DNA from: Streptomyces curacoi
GTDB lineage: Bacteria; Actinomycetota; Actinomycetes; Streptomycetales; Streptomycetaceae
Length of the DNA: 64,000 nucleotides
Direction: 5' to 3'
Assembly (NCBI RefSeq): GCF_001513975.1
Contig: NZ_KQ947988.1
Coordinates: 310,001 to 374,000, forward strand
The notes beneath the pieces were generated by a model. That model saw only the letters and a program-made list of their open reading frames with translations, had not been told where the DNA came from and made no database searches. The translations under genes and the position numbers were made by a program. Within the stretch, counting starts at the first letter, position 1, and each line of letters opens with the position of its first letter. Positions 1-9,029 of this stretch are shown here, piece by piece.

Positions 1-127
1 CCGCTTCGCCCCTGCCGCCCCTTTCGACGCTGGGCTTGACGCCGGTCCGCCCGAACGTGACCGCGCCACATCCGTGGGCGCCCCCCGACACACCCGCCGA
101 CAGACCCCCACTCGCAAGGAGTTCAGC

Positions 128-1054
128 GTGCACGCCTCCCCCCGCCACGCCCTGGTCAGCGCCGCCGTCGTCAGTGTGCTGGCGGTGACGTCCGCCTGCG
201 GCGGGCAGGACGACCGGCAGCCGGCGGCCGACTCGATCGGGGTCTCGCACACACCGTGGGAGAGCACGGCCGAGGCCTCCGCGACCGCGTCTCCGAGTGC
301 CTCCGCCTCCCCGTCCGCCGACCCGTCCGCCTCCGCCTCCGCTGCCGCGTCCCCCTCCGCGTCCGTCTCGGCGTCCGCGGCCCTCGCGAAGGAGACCGGC
401 GCCGCGGCGAGCGGCGCGGGCGCGGCGCCCGGCGGTCAGGCGGCCCCTGCGCCCGCCGCGCCCGACTTCCCGGTGCCGGCCGAGGTGGGCGACGCCACCC
501 AGCTGATCACCGTCAAGGCCAGCGGCTCGTACGCCACCGTCACCGCCTGGGCCAAGGGTTCCGCCGGTTGGAAGGCGCAGTTCAGCACGAGCGCCGGCCG
601 GGTCGGCTCCAACGGCGTGACCGACGGGGCGACCCGCCGGCAGAGCACGTACACCACGCCCACGGGCACCTACACCATCACCGAGGGCTTCGGTCATGTG
701 GCCGGCGGCACCGCCATGCCGTACCACGTGGTCACCGAGGACGACTGGTGGGTGCAGGACCCCGAGTCGAAGTTCTACAACTCCCTGCACGGCGAGGAGG
801 GCGCGGACTTCCCGCTCACCGAGTCCGGCGACCGGGGCAGCGAGCACCTCATCAACTACCCCGTGCAGTACGCCAAGGCGCTCGTCATCAACTTCAACCG
901 CTGGCCGGCGACTCCCGGCCGGGGCGCCGGTATCTTCCTGCACGTCAACGGCAGTGGCGCGACGGCGGGCTGCGTCTCGGTGCCCCGGGCCACCATGGAC
1001 CGGATCATGGGCTGGATCACGCCGTCCGCCCGTCCCCGGATCGCCATCGGCTGA
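128..1054 (+). CDS. L,D-transpeptidase (YkuD-fold) lipoprotein
   Basis: Predicted exported peptidoglycan-modifying enzyme of 308 residues. I chose the GTG at 128 because AAGGAG ends 6 bases before it and it gives a clean signal: a hydrophobic stretch followed by the lipobox VTSAC, with Cys24 as the lipidated residue. Residues 45-115 form a low-complexity Ser/Ala/Pro linker typical of cell-wall-spanning lipoproteins. The C-terminal domain carries His272 and Cys282 in HVNGSGATAGCVSV, which fits the active-site pattern of ErfK/YbiS/YkuD L,D-transpeptidases, with Cys as nucleophile. These enzymes make 3-3 peptide cross-links or attach proteins to peptidoglycan; some actinobacterial members of this looser form are simply annotated as 'L,D-peptidoglycan transpeptidase YkuD-like'. 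The motif is not the strict HGT form, so the acyl acceptor is uncertain. It stands alone, followed by an independently transcribed amidase gene. Confidence 0.82.
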   Translation: MHASPRHALVSAAVVSVLAVTSACGGQDDRQPAADSIGVSHTPWESTAEASATASPSASASPSADPSASASAAASPSASVSASAALAKETGAAASGAGAAPGGQAAPAPAAPDFPVPAEVGDATQLITVKASGSYATVTAWAKGSAGWKAQFSTSAGRVGSNGVTDGATRRQSTYTTPTGTYTITEGFGHVAGGTAMPYHVVTEDDWWVQDPESKFYNSLHGEEGADFPLTESGDRGSEHLINYPVQYAKALVINFNRWPATPGRGAGIFLHVNGSGATAGCVSVPRATMDRIMGWITPSARPRIAIG

Positions 1055-1193
1055 TCAATATGCCGTGATCTGCGTCACTCAAGCCTCAAGTCCCACGTCA
1101 GCGGGTGACAGTTCCTGAAGCCTGTGCGCTGTTTGTATATGCCACCTGTGTGACAGGTGATGCGACCGTGACCATTTCCTAGGGGTGGGACAG

Positions 1194-3899
1194 TTGAGTC
1201 CTCGCAGGACCCATGCGTACAAACCGCTCAGCCTCAAGAGACGGGCGTGGCTGACGGTGGGCGCCGTCGTGCTGAGCGGTGCCGGCGTCGTGACGTACGC
1301 GATCGCGGATCCGTCCACGCCGGCCGACGCCAAGCGGGACGGCCGCGAGCCGTCGATCCGCACGCTCAAGCTCAAGGATCGCGGCTCGGGCCGCAAGGGC
1401 CTGGCCAAGCAGGAGACCGGCCGCTTCAGCGCGGTCGTGCTGACCTGGAACGACCCCGAGGCGAAGGCCAAGGGCACTCCCGAGGTGCGTACCCGGGACA
1501 TCGAGACCGGCAAGTGGTCGGGCTGGCAGAAGCTGACGATCGAGCCGAGCCAGGCGGACGGCGCCGAGGGCGAGCGGGCCGCTCTGCGCGGCGGTACGGA
1601 GTCGGTGTGGACCGGTGACTCCGACGGCATCGAGGTGCGGGTCGTCAACGCGGACGGCACCGAGGCGGCCGGCCAGCCCACCGGCATGGACGTCAAGCTG
1701 CTCGACCCGGGCACGGACCCGGAGGGCGCGATACAGCCGGCCGCGTTCGCCGCGGAGGAGACCACGGCACCGGCCACGCAGTCCCCGGTCCCGACGCAGA
1801 CGGTCACGCCCACGGAACCGGTCGAGCCGACCGACCCGGCCACGGCGCCCGGCACCCCGGCGCCCACGGACACGCCGACGGCGACCGCGACGCCCACCCA
1901 GTCCCCGTCCCCGACCGCCTCCCCCACCCCGACCTCGACGGTCCCGGCGCCCCGTCCCTCGACGGTCGTCAAGCCGCCGATCATCACGCAGGCCGAGTGG
2001 GGCGCCTCGACGGACTACGACGGCACGCCGGAGTACGGCACCGAGATCAAGGCCGCCGTCATCCACCACACCGGCGTCGACAGCGACAACGGCCTGTCCT
2101 GCGCCGAGTCCCGGGCCCGGATGCGCACCATCCAGCAGGCGCACTTCAGCCAGGGCTACTTCGACATCGGCTACAACTTCGTCGTCGACCGGTGCGGCCA
2201 GATCTTCGAGGGCCGCAGCGGCGGCATGGACCTGCCGGTGATCGGCGCGCACGACGCCGGCTTCAACACCAACACGGTCGGCATCTCGTACATCGGCAAC
2301 TTCGAGTCGGCCCAGCCGAGCCGCGCCGGCATGGACGCGATCTCGCGGGTCATCGCCTGGAAGTTCGGCATGTACGGCATCGACCCGACCGGCAAGGTCA
2401 CGCTGACGTCCGGCGTGGACCAGGGTTACAGCGGCAACAAGATCCCGAAGGGGCAGTCGATCACGCTGCCGCGGGTCTTCGGCCACCGGGACACCAACGC
2501 CACGGCCTGCCCCGGCGCCAACCTCTACCCCAAGCTCAGCCGGATCGCCCAGGTCGCCAAGACCCCGGGCATCTCGCACGCCCTGGCCACCACGGACTAC
2601 AACCGTGACGGCATCACCGACCTGGTCACCGGCACGCCCCGCGCGCTGAGCAACGGCGGCACCCTCACGGTCGTGCCGGGCGGCATCGACGGCCCGGTCA
2701 CCGCCTCGAAGCGGACGATCACCCAGAACAGCACCGGCGTCCCCGGCGGCCACGAGTCCGGCGACAACTTCGGCGCCTCGACGGCGTGGGGCGACGTCAA
2801 CGGCGACGGCTACGCCGACCTCGCGATCGGCGCGCCCGGCGAGGACGACACCAGCGGCAACGCCGACCGCGGCTCGGTCACCGTGCTGTACGGGCCGGGG
2901 CTCGACTCCGGCTTCTCGTACTCCACGTCGGGCAGCGTCACGGCGGCCGGGGCCAAGCTCGGCTCCACGGTCACCGTCGGCGACTTCAACGGCGACGGCA
3001 AGGCGGACGTGTTCTCGGCCGGCACCGGCAAGGGCGGCAACTGGAACGCGAAGCTGACCGGCGGCACGACGGCCACCGGCACGCTGACCTCCGCCACGGG
3101 CGCGGTCGCCTACCTGGACGCCGCGACCGGCGACTTCAACCGGGACGGCTACGCGGACGTCGCCCTCAACTACCGTGACACCGGCGGCATCGGCCGTGTG
3201 GTCCGCTTCGCGGGCTCGGCGACCGGTCTGACCAAGGCCGGCGTGATCTCCGTCAAGGGCGGCCGCTCCATCGCCGCGGGTGACGTCAACGGCAACGGCT
3301 ACGACGACATCGTCATCGGCCAGCCGGTGGCCTCGGAGTCGGGCGGTCTGTCGGGCGGCCAGATCACGATGGTGCCCGGCACGTCGACCGGCTTCACCAC
3401 CACGGGCATGACGACGATCCACCAGGACACGGCGAACGTCGCGGGCGGCAACGAGTCCGGCGACCTGTTCGGCGCCTCGGTCTCGGTCGGCGACTACAAC
3501 GCCGACGGCTTCGCCGACGCCCTCACCGGCGTCCCCGGCGAGGACTTCCCGCGCAGCGGCGTGAACCAGACCAACGCGGGTGACGCGCTGCTGGTCAAGG
3601 GCACGTCATCCGGCCTGACCGGCACCGGCTCGATCCGTATCTCGCAGGAGACCACGGACGTCCCCGGCAGCGCGGAGTCCGGCGACCTGCTGGGCTCGGC
3701 GGTGTCGCTGACGGACCTGTCGGGCTACGGCCGCGCCGACCTGACGTTCGGCGCGGAGGGCGAGGACGGCACGGACGGCATCCTGCTGCACATCCCGAGC
3801 AACAGCACGGGCCTCGGCTACAAGCAGGCGGTCATCTACAGCAAGACCACGCTGGGCACCCCGACCGACGCCCACCTGGGCCAGACGCTGACGCCGTAA
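1194..3899 (+). CDS. Secreted PGRP-type N-acetylmuramoyl-L-alanine amidase with FG-GAP repeats
   Basis: Large exported protein of about 901 residues. The TTG at 1194 is preferred because AGGGGTGGGA sits just upstream; an in-frame GTG at 1185 lies inside that ribosome site. An N-terminal hydrophobic segment follows KRRAW. A Pro/Thr/Ser-rich linker spans roughly residues 190-255. Then comes an amidase_2/PGRP domain with AEWGA, the zinc-ligand pattern IHHT (His291/292), GHRD (His431) and Cys439, so the zinc site looks intact. The rest is a beta-propeller-like series of FG-GAP/VCBS repeats with calcium-type loops such as DVNGDGYAD, DFNGDGKAD, DFNRDGYAD and DYNADGFAD. The expected role is cleavage of the amide bond between muramic acid and L-Ala, with the repeats as surface-binding or folding modules. 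Joining a PGRP domain to an FG-GAP propeller is common in Streptomyces secreted proteins. Confidence 0.88.
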   Translation: MSPRRTHAYKPLSLKRRAWLTVGAVVLSGAGVVTYAIADPSTPADAKRDGREPSIRTLKLKDRGSGRKGLAKQETGRFSAVVLTWNDPEAKAKGTPEVRTRDIETGKWSGWQKLTIEPSQADGAEGERAALRGGTESVWTGDSDGIEVRVVNADGTEAAGQPTGMDVKLLDPGTDPEGAIQPAAFAAEETTAPATQSPVPTQTVTPTEPVEPTDPATAPGTPAPTDTPTATATPTQSPSPTASPTPTSTVPAPRPSTVVKPPIITQAEWGASTDYDGTPEYGTEIKAAVIHHTGVDSDNGLSCAESRARMRTIQQAHFSQGYFDIGYNFVVDRCGQIFEGRSGGMDLPVIGAHDAGFNTNTVGISYIGNFESAQPSRAGMDAISRVIAWKFGMYGIDPTGKVTLTSGVDQGYSGNKIPKGQSITLPRVFGHRDTNATACPGANLYPKLSRIAQVAKTPGISHALATTDYNRDGITDLVTGTPRALSNGGTLTVVPGGIDGPVTASKRTITQNSTGVPGGHESGDNFGASTAWGDVNGDGYADLAIGAPGEDDTSGNADRGSVTVLYGPGLDSGFSYSTSGSVTAAGAKLGSTVTVGDFNGDGKADVFSAGTGKGGNWNAKLTGGTTATGTLTSATGAVAYLDAATGDFNRDGYADVALNYRDTGGIGRVVRFAGSATGLTKAGVISVKGGRSIAAGDVNGNGYDDIVIGQPVASESGGLSGGQITMVPGTSTGFTTTGMTTIHQDTANVAGGNESGDLFGASVSVGDYNADGFADALTGVPGEDFPRSGVNQTNAGDALLVKGTSSGLTGTGSIRISQETTDVPGSAESGDLLGSAVSLTDLSGYGRADLTFGAEGEDGTDGILLHIPSNSTGLGYKQAVIYSKTTLGTPTDAHLGQTLTP

Positions 3900-3914
3900 C
3901 ACCCACCGGCGCGC

Positions 3915-3957
3915 ACTCGGCCGGGACCCCGTCCACCGCACGGGGTCCCGGCCGAGT
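3915..3957. terminator. Strong bidirectional hairpin terminator
   Basis: A perfect 18-bp inverted repeat (arms 3915-3932 and 3940-3957) with a 7-base loop lies 15 bases after the amidase stop codon and before the end of the opposing gene at 3987. Its position between two converging genes suggests it ends both transcripts. There is no U tract, as is usual in Streptomyces. Confidence 0.85.
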
Positions 3958-3986
3958 CATGTCCTGCGGGCGTCAGCTCCGCCGGA

Positions 3987-4484
3987 TCAGGTCCGAGGAC
4001 CGGCCGCCTCCGTCGCGTCCCGGCACAGCAACCGCAGCGACCCGTCGCCCGCGAAACACCGCCGCGCCTCGTCGATCGGATCCCACATCCGTCCGTCGGG
4101 CGTACGGATCCAGTGGTCGCCGCCCGCCGTCCACCACTCCGCGCCGGTCTGACGGACGATCACCTCACCGGCGTACGCGCCGAGACCGCGCAGCATGGTC
4201 TCCACGGCGGCATACGGCGTCCGCTCGCGGCGCAGCTCGTCGATCATCCGGTCGACCCGCCACAGGCTCTGCGCCGAGTAGTCGAGCCTCAGCCGCGCCC
4301 CCTCACGCATCGTCGCCACCGCGTCCGCCGCCCATCGCACCGGCTTGGTCGCAGCCGAGGGCCTGGTGTCCTGCTGAGTCGTCACATCCTGGAAGAGCGT
4401 GGCCGAACAGCTTTTCGTCACGCCGATCCGGGGGCTGCCCGGGACCGGTGCAGGACCGCCGCACCTCCGCCCCACGACGGTCAC
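3987..4484 (-). CDS. Conserved hypothetical protein, 165 aa
   Basis: I do not recognise the family. The GTG at 4484 has GGGGGAG a few bases upstream; an internal GTG 33 codons later is an alternative, but its ribosome site is too close. The first 35 residues look unstructured. The rest is a compact soluble domain with mixed helices (MREGARLRL, RVDRMIDEL) followed by a Trp-rich beta part (EWWTAGGDHWIRTPDGRMWDP). No signal peptide, membrane segment or metal motif is visible. It converges on the amidase gene, with a terminator between them, and diverges from the DUF1877 gene at 4569. Confidence 0.6.
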   Translation of the reverse strand: MTVVGRRCGGPAPVPGSPRIGVTKSCSATLFQDVTTQQDTRPSAATKPVRWAADAVATMREGARLRLDYSAQSLWRVDRMIDELRRERTPYAAVETMLRGLGAYAGEVIVRQTGAEWWTAGGDHWIRTPDGRMWDPIDEARRCFAGDGSLRLLCRDATEAAGPRT

Positions 4485-4568
4485 AGGACTCCCCCAGGGA
4501 CCAGGTTTACCGGCCGTCAGGTTGACGCGGGAGTGACGCTTCCCCGCTCCCGTGCGCTCCAGTCACCG

Positions 4569-5063
4569 ATGAGCATGTACTTCCATCTCCGCGCGGTGCC
4601 GCCCTCGGCGCTGCGCAACAGCGCGACCTGGTTCCAGCGCCTGTTCGAGGACGACTGGGACACCGTGCGGGAGCGGATCGGCCGGCATCGCGAGGAGGTG
4701 CTCGACAAGCTGTACGGCGAGTTCGAGCTCCTCTACAGCGGCATCCCCCCGAACCACGCGCCGGAAGGCCCCCGGACCCATGTGGTCCTGGGCGGTCGCC
4801 CGGTGTTCCCCGCCGACTCCGCCGTGCCGCCGTTCCTGCTGCTCACCGCGGCCCAGGTGACCGAGGTCGCCGCGTACCTCAAGTCGGCCGACTTCGACGA
4901 CCTGTGGCGGCACGCGCGGACGAAGCTGCTGCGGCCGTACCGCGCGTCGGACGCGGAGACGGAGCTGCGCGGCCTCTTCGCGGCGACGCACCGCGACCTG
5001 ACCGCCTTCTACGCGCAGACGGCCCAGTACGGCGACGCGGTGGTGAAGTGGCTGATGACCTGA
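4569..5063 (+). CDS. DUF1877 (YfbM-like) family protein
   Basis: A 164-residue soluble protein starting at ATG 4569 (MSMYFHLRAVPPSALRNS). The opening pattern, with an early Phe/Leu-rich strand and a Pro-Pro turn, a following helical block and the signature area LTAAQVTEVAAYL, matches DUF1877/YfbM proteins as I know them. The family has no established biochemical role. No catalytic motif is evident. It is convergent with the hypothetical gene at 5144-5755 and is likely monocistronic. Confidence 0.68.
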   Translation: MSMYFHLRAVPPSALRNSATWFQRLFEDDWDTVRERIGRHREEVLDKLYGEFELLYSGIPPNHAPEGPRTHVVLGGRPVFPADSAVPPFLLLTAAQVTEVAAYLKSADFDDLWRHARTKLLRPYRASDAETELRGLFAATHRDLTAFYAQTAQYGDAVVKWLMT

Positions 5064-5143
5064 CGGCCCGAGCAGGTCAGCGGGCGAGGGAAGGCCGGGA
5101 GGCCGGCAGGAGGCCGCGAGACCAGCGGGAGGCCGGCCGAAGG

Positions 5144-5755
5144 TCAGACCCTCCCCCGCGCCCGCCGCGACACCACCGCCCGCAGCACCCGCCGGCCCTC
5201 CGTGGAGACCTCCAGCGCCCGGCGCAGCCCGCCCGCGCCATGCCCGGCGAGCAGTTCCAGGACGCTGATCTGGCGGCGCAGTTCGGCGGCGACGAGCGGT
5301 GACATGCCCTCCGTACGGCCCTCGACGGCGGTGCCCCCCGCTCGCACCGAGTTGAGCGCCTGAGGCAGGGCGTCGCCCGAGGACGCGTCGTCCTGGGCGG
5401 GATCGAGCAGCCGGTGTATCTGCAGCGAGGCGACCGAGCAGGCGTCGGCCCAGATCCGCGCCTCGGCGGCGGACCGGACGGCCGGGGCCGCGGCCAGCAT
5501 CCGCCGGGCGAGCAGCGCGGCCTCGTCCTCGATGTCCTCGTCGTCCACGACATCGGCGATGCCCAGCTTGCCGCGCACCTGCTCCAGCAGCTCGCCCCAC
5601 CCGGCCGGGTCCCCGCCGGCCGCGAGGTTCGCCCACAGCGGCCGCAGCACCTCGTCGTCACCGCCCAGCAGCGGCATGCACCGATCCAAACAAGCCAACC
5701 CGCTGGCGGCCAATCCGCGTTCGTCGGCCTGAGCGATCAGTTCCACCAGGCTCAT
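5144..5755 (-). CDS. Conserved hypothetical helical protein, 203 aa
   Basis: I do not recognise this family. The start was set at ATG 5755 (MSLVELIAQADERG), which has GGGAGG about six bases upstream; reading further upstream adds 15 unlikely residues. The protein is almost entirely alpha-helical and acidic in the middle (DVVDDEDIEDEAALLARRML), with a basic C-terminus ending RRARGRV. There is no signal peptide or membrane segment. It lies in the same orientation as the 167-aa gene at 5873 and the hexosaminidase gene, so a loose operon is possible, although a 117-base gap separates it from its neighbour. Confidence 0.58.
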   Translation of the reverse strand: MSLVELIAQADERGLAASGLACLDRCMPLLGGDDEVLRPLWANLAAGGDPAGWGELLEQVRGKLGIADVVDDEDIEDEAALLARRMLAAAPAVRSAAEARIWADACSVASLQIHRLLDPAQDDASSGDALPQALNSVRAGGTAVEGRTEGMSPLVAAELRRQISVLELLAGHGAGGLRRALEVSTEGRRVLRAVVSRRARGRV

Positions 5756-5872
5756 CCACGCCTCCCTGAGCGGGTCTTTTGTGAGGGTCGGAGTCTGCAC
5801 ACAGGACCCTGGCAGGCCCCTTCCTTAACGGAGCCCGCACTTCCCCTTACTGCGTGCAACGGCTCGGGAGTG

Positions 5873-6376
5873 TCACAGCGGCACCACACCGAGCCGGTCG
5901 AGCAGCCGGAAGAAGAGGTTTTCGGCCAGAGGATCCGCATCAGCGGTGAGTACGTCGAGCAGTGACCCGGCGTTCACCTCGTGCCCGGCCTCGGCGGCCC
6001 AGGCGACGGCCCGCTCGGCGGCGTCGGGGGGTTCGAGGAAGTAGTCCTCAAGGGTGAGCCCCTCGTTCCCGGCACTGAGGTATCCGGCCATGGCGGCCCG
6101 CGCCAGACAGGTCGTCCACGCCCCGCTCTCGGGCGCCGCCGCCTCGACGACCACGCAGTCGCTGTCCATGACGTACCCGAAGAGCGCGGGCGCCCCCGTC
6201 TCCTGGGCGAGTGCGTTCATGCTCCCGACGTCACCGCCGCTGCTCGGGTACTCCCACACCTGCCAGCCGCCCGGCGCCTCCTCGCGCAGGGTCATGCCCT
6301 GCGCGCGCGACAGCACCTCCAGCTCCGCCAGCGGCCGCTCCCCACGGCCTACGACGAAGTACCCCCAGTAGCCCAT
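5873..6376 (-). CDS. Conserved hypothetical protein, 167 aa
   Basis: A small soluble protein starting MGYWGYFVVGRGERPL. Its N-terminal Tyr/Trp-rich strand, the central DSDCVVVEAAAPESGAWT segment and the acidic helical C-terminus resemble other Streptomyces proteins annotated only as hypothetical. No catalytic pattern, export signal or membrane helix is visible. It lies 88 bases downstream of the GH20 hexosaminidase gene on the same strand and may be co-transcribed with it, but nothing in the sequence points to a shared function. Confidence 0.58.
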   Translation of the reverse strand: MGYWGYFVVGRGERPLAELEVLSRAQGMTLREEAPGGWQVWEYPSSGGDVGSMNALAQETGAPALFGYVMDSDCVVVEAAAPESGAWTTCLARAAMAGYLSAGNEGLTLEDYFLEPPDAAERAVAWAAEAGHEVNAGSLLDVLTADADPLAENLFFRLLDRLGVVPL

Positions 6377-6464
6377 CCCGGTTCCCCCTGGCTGTTCGGT
6401 TCGGCTCGGGCCGAATACACCACAGTCGTACGCGGGTTCGCAGCCGTATGGGCCAATCCACTGC

Positions 6465-8138
6465 TCAGCTCAGCCGGTCCGCGAGCGCCCTGAACTCCGC
6501 CCAGGACAACTCCGGCCGCCCCGCGTCCCACAGTTTCTGCACCGTCGCCCGCAGCGGCATCCGGATCCCGGCCGCGACCTGCGCCTGCGTCTGCGCGTTC
6601 GCCAGATCGCACCAGACCGCGAAGGACCCGCCCAGGATCTGGTCGTCGTACGTCCCCGGCACGGCCACCGTGCCCCGCACCACCCGCGGCGTCCACTGCT
6701 CGTAGATCCGCTCGCCCGTCGGATAGACGAACGTCTGCGGCTCCCCCAGCACGTAGTAGAGGAACTCGTCGTTGTAGTTGATCAGCTCGCGCCCGGCCCT
6801 CAGATACTCCACGGGCACCCGCGCGCCGATCTCCTTGCCCGTCCAGTACGCCACCTGGATCTCCTTGTCCGGCTGGACGGAGGTGTCCCGGAAGAACCCG
6901 TCGTTCCACGCCCGCACCGTCCGGTCATGGGCGCGGACGGTGTCGGCGCGGTCGTTGAGCCACCCGGTGGCGAGGTCGGCGACGGTGGCGCCGGCGCCGT
7001 GGGCCTCGCGGGCGGCGGTGGCGAGCTGCGGGTAGGACGCCTCGGGGTCGGAGACGACCAGCGCCTGGTACTCGTCGCCGCCGAGGTGCCACTGGCTCCC
7101 GGGGAACAGGTCGACGTACTCGTTGAGCAGGTCGTCGACGATCTCGGCGGACTCGCCCTTGGAGATGTCGATCGCGCCGCGCGTCGCGACCCCCCGCACA
7201 TTGCGCAGCTGCAGGTCGGGATGCGCGGCGATGACCGCACCGAGATGCCCGGGCGAGTCGATCTCGGGCACCACGGTGATGTGCCGACTGGCCGCCAGCT
7301 GGACGATCTTCCTGACCTGCGCCTTGGTGAGGTGCTGCCGCGACACCACCTCGGGATGCGAGTCGGACTCGATACGGAACCCCTGGTCGTCGGAGAAATG
7401 CAGACCCAGCTGGTTGAACTTCAGGTCCCCCAGCTCCCGCACCCGGTCCTCGATCCAGTCCGCGGTGAAGTGCTTGCGGGCGATGTCGAGCATGAACCCG
7501 CGCACCGGCTTGGCCGGCTCGTCGCGCACGACCCCCTCCGGCGCCGTGCCCCCGCCGTGGACCTCCTGCTTGAGCGTCCGCGTCCCGTAGAAGACCCCCG
7601 CCTCACCCGGCCCGCTGATCGTCACGCGCCCGCCGCGCACGGTCATGGTGTACGACTCCGGGTCCGCGCCCTCGTCGTCGTTGAGGGCCAGTCGTACGTC
7701 CCCGGCGCGCACGTCGTCCTTCTCGCCGGCGTACGTCAGCCCCAGCTCACCGGCGATGAGCCGCCCCTCGTCGGCGAGCTCGCCGTCGCTCACCACGACG
7801 CGCTCGCCCTGCGCGGGACGCCAGCCGGGCCCGCGGGCGGCGGTGTGGGAACGTACGGCGGGGATGGTCCGGGGAGCCTGCGACAGCGGGTACGACCGGG
7901 TGGGCGACGGAGTCGGGCTGGGCCTCCCCTGCGGGGCGGAGGGCGAGGCGGCCTCGGACGTGCCCGGGGCGGTGCGCCGCTGCTCCGACCCGGCGGGCCC
8001 TCCGTCGTCGCCGGTGGCCAGCAGCCCGAGGCTCACCCCGGCCGCGACCGTCACGACGACCACCGCGACGATCAGCACCCACGTCTGCTTCAGCGCCCTC
8101 TTCGCCGGCGCCCGGCGCCTGTGCTTGTGCTGGCTCAC
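6465..8138 (-). CDS. Beta-N-acetylhexosaminidase, GH20, membrane-anchored or secreted
   Basis: A 557-residue exported glycosidase. A basic N-terminus is followed by one hydrophobic helix (about residues 20-41) and a Ser/Pro/Thr linker to about residue 100. A GH20b-type N-terminal domain (about 105-200) precedes the TIM barrel, which begins around RGFMLDIARKHF. The catalytic Asp-Glu pair is Asp355-Glu356 in WHLGGDEYQAL. GH20 enzymes use substrate-assisted catalysis to remove terminal GlcNAc or GalNAc, here probably from chitin oligosaccharides or cell-wall fragments. No lipobox Cys is present, so the hydrophobic helix may be an uncleaved anchor or a signal peptide. Its promoter region (8139-8292) is shared divergently with the UraD-like gene. 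Confidence 0.9.
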   Translation of the reverse strand: MSQHKHRRRAPAKRALKQTWVLIVAVVVVTVAAGVSLGLLATGDDGGPAGSEQRRTAPGTSEAASPSAPQGRPSPTPSPTRSYPLSQAPRTIPAVRSHTAARGPGWRPAQGERVVVSDGELADEGRLIAGELGLTYAGEKDDVRAGDVRLALNDDEGADPESYTMTVRGGRVTISGPGEAGVFYGTRTLKQEVHGGGTAPEGVVRDEPAKPVRGFMLDIARKHFTADWIEDRVRELGDLKFNQLGLHFSDDQGFRIESDSHPEVVSRQHLTKAQVRKIVQLAASRHITVVPEIDSPGHLGAVIAAHPDLQLRNVRGVATRGAIDISKGESAEIVDDLLNEYVDLFPGSQWHLGGDEYQALVVSDPEASYPQLATAAREAHGAGATVADLATGWLNDRADTVRAHDRTVRAWNDGFFRDTSVQPDKEIQVAYWTGKEIGARVPVEYLRAGRELINYNDEFLYYVLGEPQTFVYPTGERIYEQWTPRVVRGTVAVPGTYDDQILGGSFAVWCDLANAQTQAQVAAGIRMPLRATVQKLWDAGRPELSWAEFRALADRLS

Positions 8139-8292
8139 GGCGCCAACCTAGGCCCTGTGAGGACCATGGACGTCCACCACACGTTCCGAAACTCTCCCGT
8201 TCGACTGAAATTCGGGCATCCGTCGGACACCTCACGTCCACACTCGGTAACGTGGCGCCACTCCTCTCCCAGAATCCCCTGCCGAAACCCAC

Positions 8293-8841
8293 GTGACGCC
8301 CACACACCTTCCTGGCCGAGTCGCCATACCGTCCTTGCCCACCGTCCTGGACGCCTTCAACACCGCGCCCGCCGACGACGCTCGCGCACTCCTTCTGGCC
8401 TGCCTTCGCAGCGTCCGCTGGGCCGAACGTTTGGCCGCCCACCGCCCCTACCCCGACGTCGACTCTCTATTGGCAGCCTCGGACGAGGCGGCGTACGACT
8501 TGACGCCGGGGGATCTGGCGGGGGCATTGGCAGCCGAGACGCTCCCCGTGTTGCCGGAGGGCGTGTATGGCGCGGCATATACAGCACTTAACGCCGCGCA
8601 TGCCGCATACGAGGCCAAGTTCGGACACGTCTTCGTCATCTGCCTGGACGACGTACCCCCGGAAGAAACGCTTGACCACGTGCTGGCGGCCATCAGGTCA
8701 CGATTGACAAACGACCCGGAAGAGGAACGAGTCCTTACCGCAGAGGAACTCCGGCGCCTGGCAAAAGGGCGGTTGGTCCGCGCCCTCAGGGGCGCGAGGA
8801 ACTGCGCAACAAGCCCCAACGGCACCGCACTCGGCAAATAA
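8293..8841 (+). CDS. UraD-like (OHCU decarboxylase fold) protein, active-site His absent
   Basis: A 182-residue protein, GTG start at 8293. The C-terminal half matches 2-oxo-4-hydroxy-4-carboxy-5-ureidoimidazoline decarboxylase: AAYEAKFGHVFVICL, then the RSRLTNDPEEER and ELRRLAKGRLVRAL helices. True UraD proteins carry a HPRIG-like loop with the catalytic His after the 'L..AL' helix; here that place reads ALAAETLPVLP with no His. It is therefore either a paralogue with another role or an inactive relative. No uricase or HIU hydrolase gene is adjacent, which also argues against a purine-degradation role at this locus. It stands between the divergent hexosaminidase gene and the sdh operon. Confidence 0.72.
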   Translation: MTPTHLPGRVAIPSLPTVLDAFNTAPADDARALLLACLRSVRWAERLAAHRPYPDVDSLLAASDEAAYDLTPGDLAGALAAETLPVLPEGVYGAAYTALNAAHAAYEAKFGHVFVICLDDVPPEETLDHVLAAIRSRLTNDPEEERVLTAEELRRLAKGRLVRALRGARNCATSPNGTALGK

Positions 8842-8936
8842 CCGAGCAAACCACCCCATTAGCCGTAAATCACCCATCCGCGTGCCAGTTTGATCACACC
8901 ACCAGACCCGGGCTCAGCCCAGCGGCAGCGCATCGC

Positions 8937-8942
8937 TACGAT
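8937..8942 (+). promoter_or_regulatory. Candidate -10 element of the sdh operon promoter
   Basis: TACGAT matches the Streptomyces vegetative -10 consensus and lies about 88 bases upstream of the sdhC start. No clear -35 hexamer is visible at the expected spacing, so this is a weak call resting on the -10 match and on position. Confidence 0.4.
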
Positions 8943-9029
8943 GCTGGGGGCCGGTGGACCGTACCCGGCCGGGCCCGACCGACAGCACAAGCCGGCGCGG
9001 CCCCAATCCCCGCTCCCGGAGGAACTTCC

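Noticed and set aside
1-127. Upstream part of the window examined for a gene end or promoter of the first gene
   Set aside because: No frame with a convincing start or end and no clear -35/-10 pair was seen; the reading starting at 74 is only an N-terminal extension of the lipoprotein and lacks a ribosome site.
1179-3422. 747-residue open frame antisense to the amidase gene
   Set aside because: It is a shadow of the real gene: high-GC third positions remove stop codons on the other strand. The translation is Arg/Ala/Gly-rich low-complexity, without a domain or ribosome site, whereas the plus strand has intact PGRP and FG-GAP motifs.
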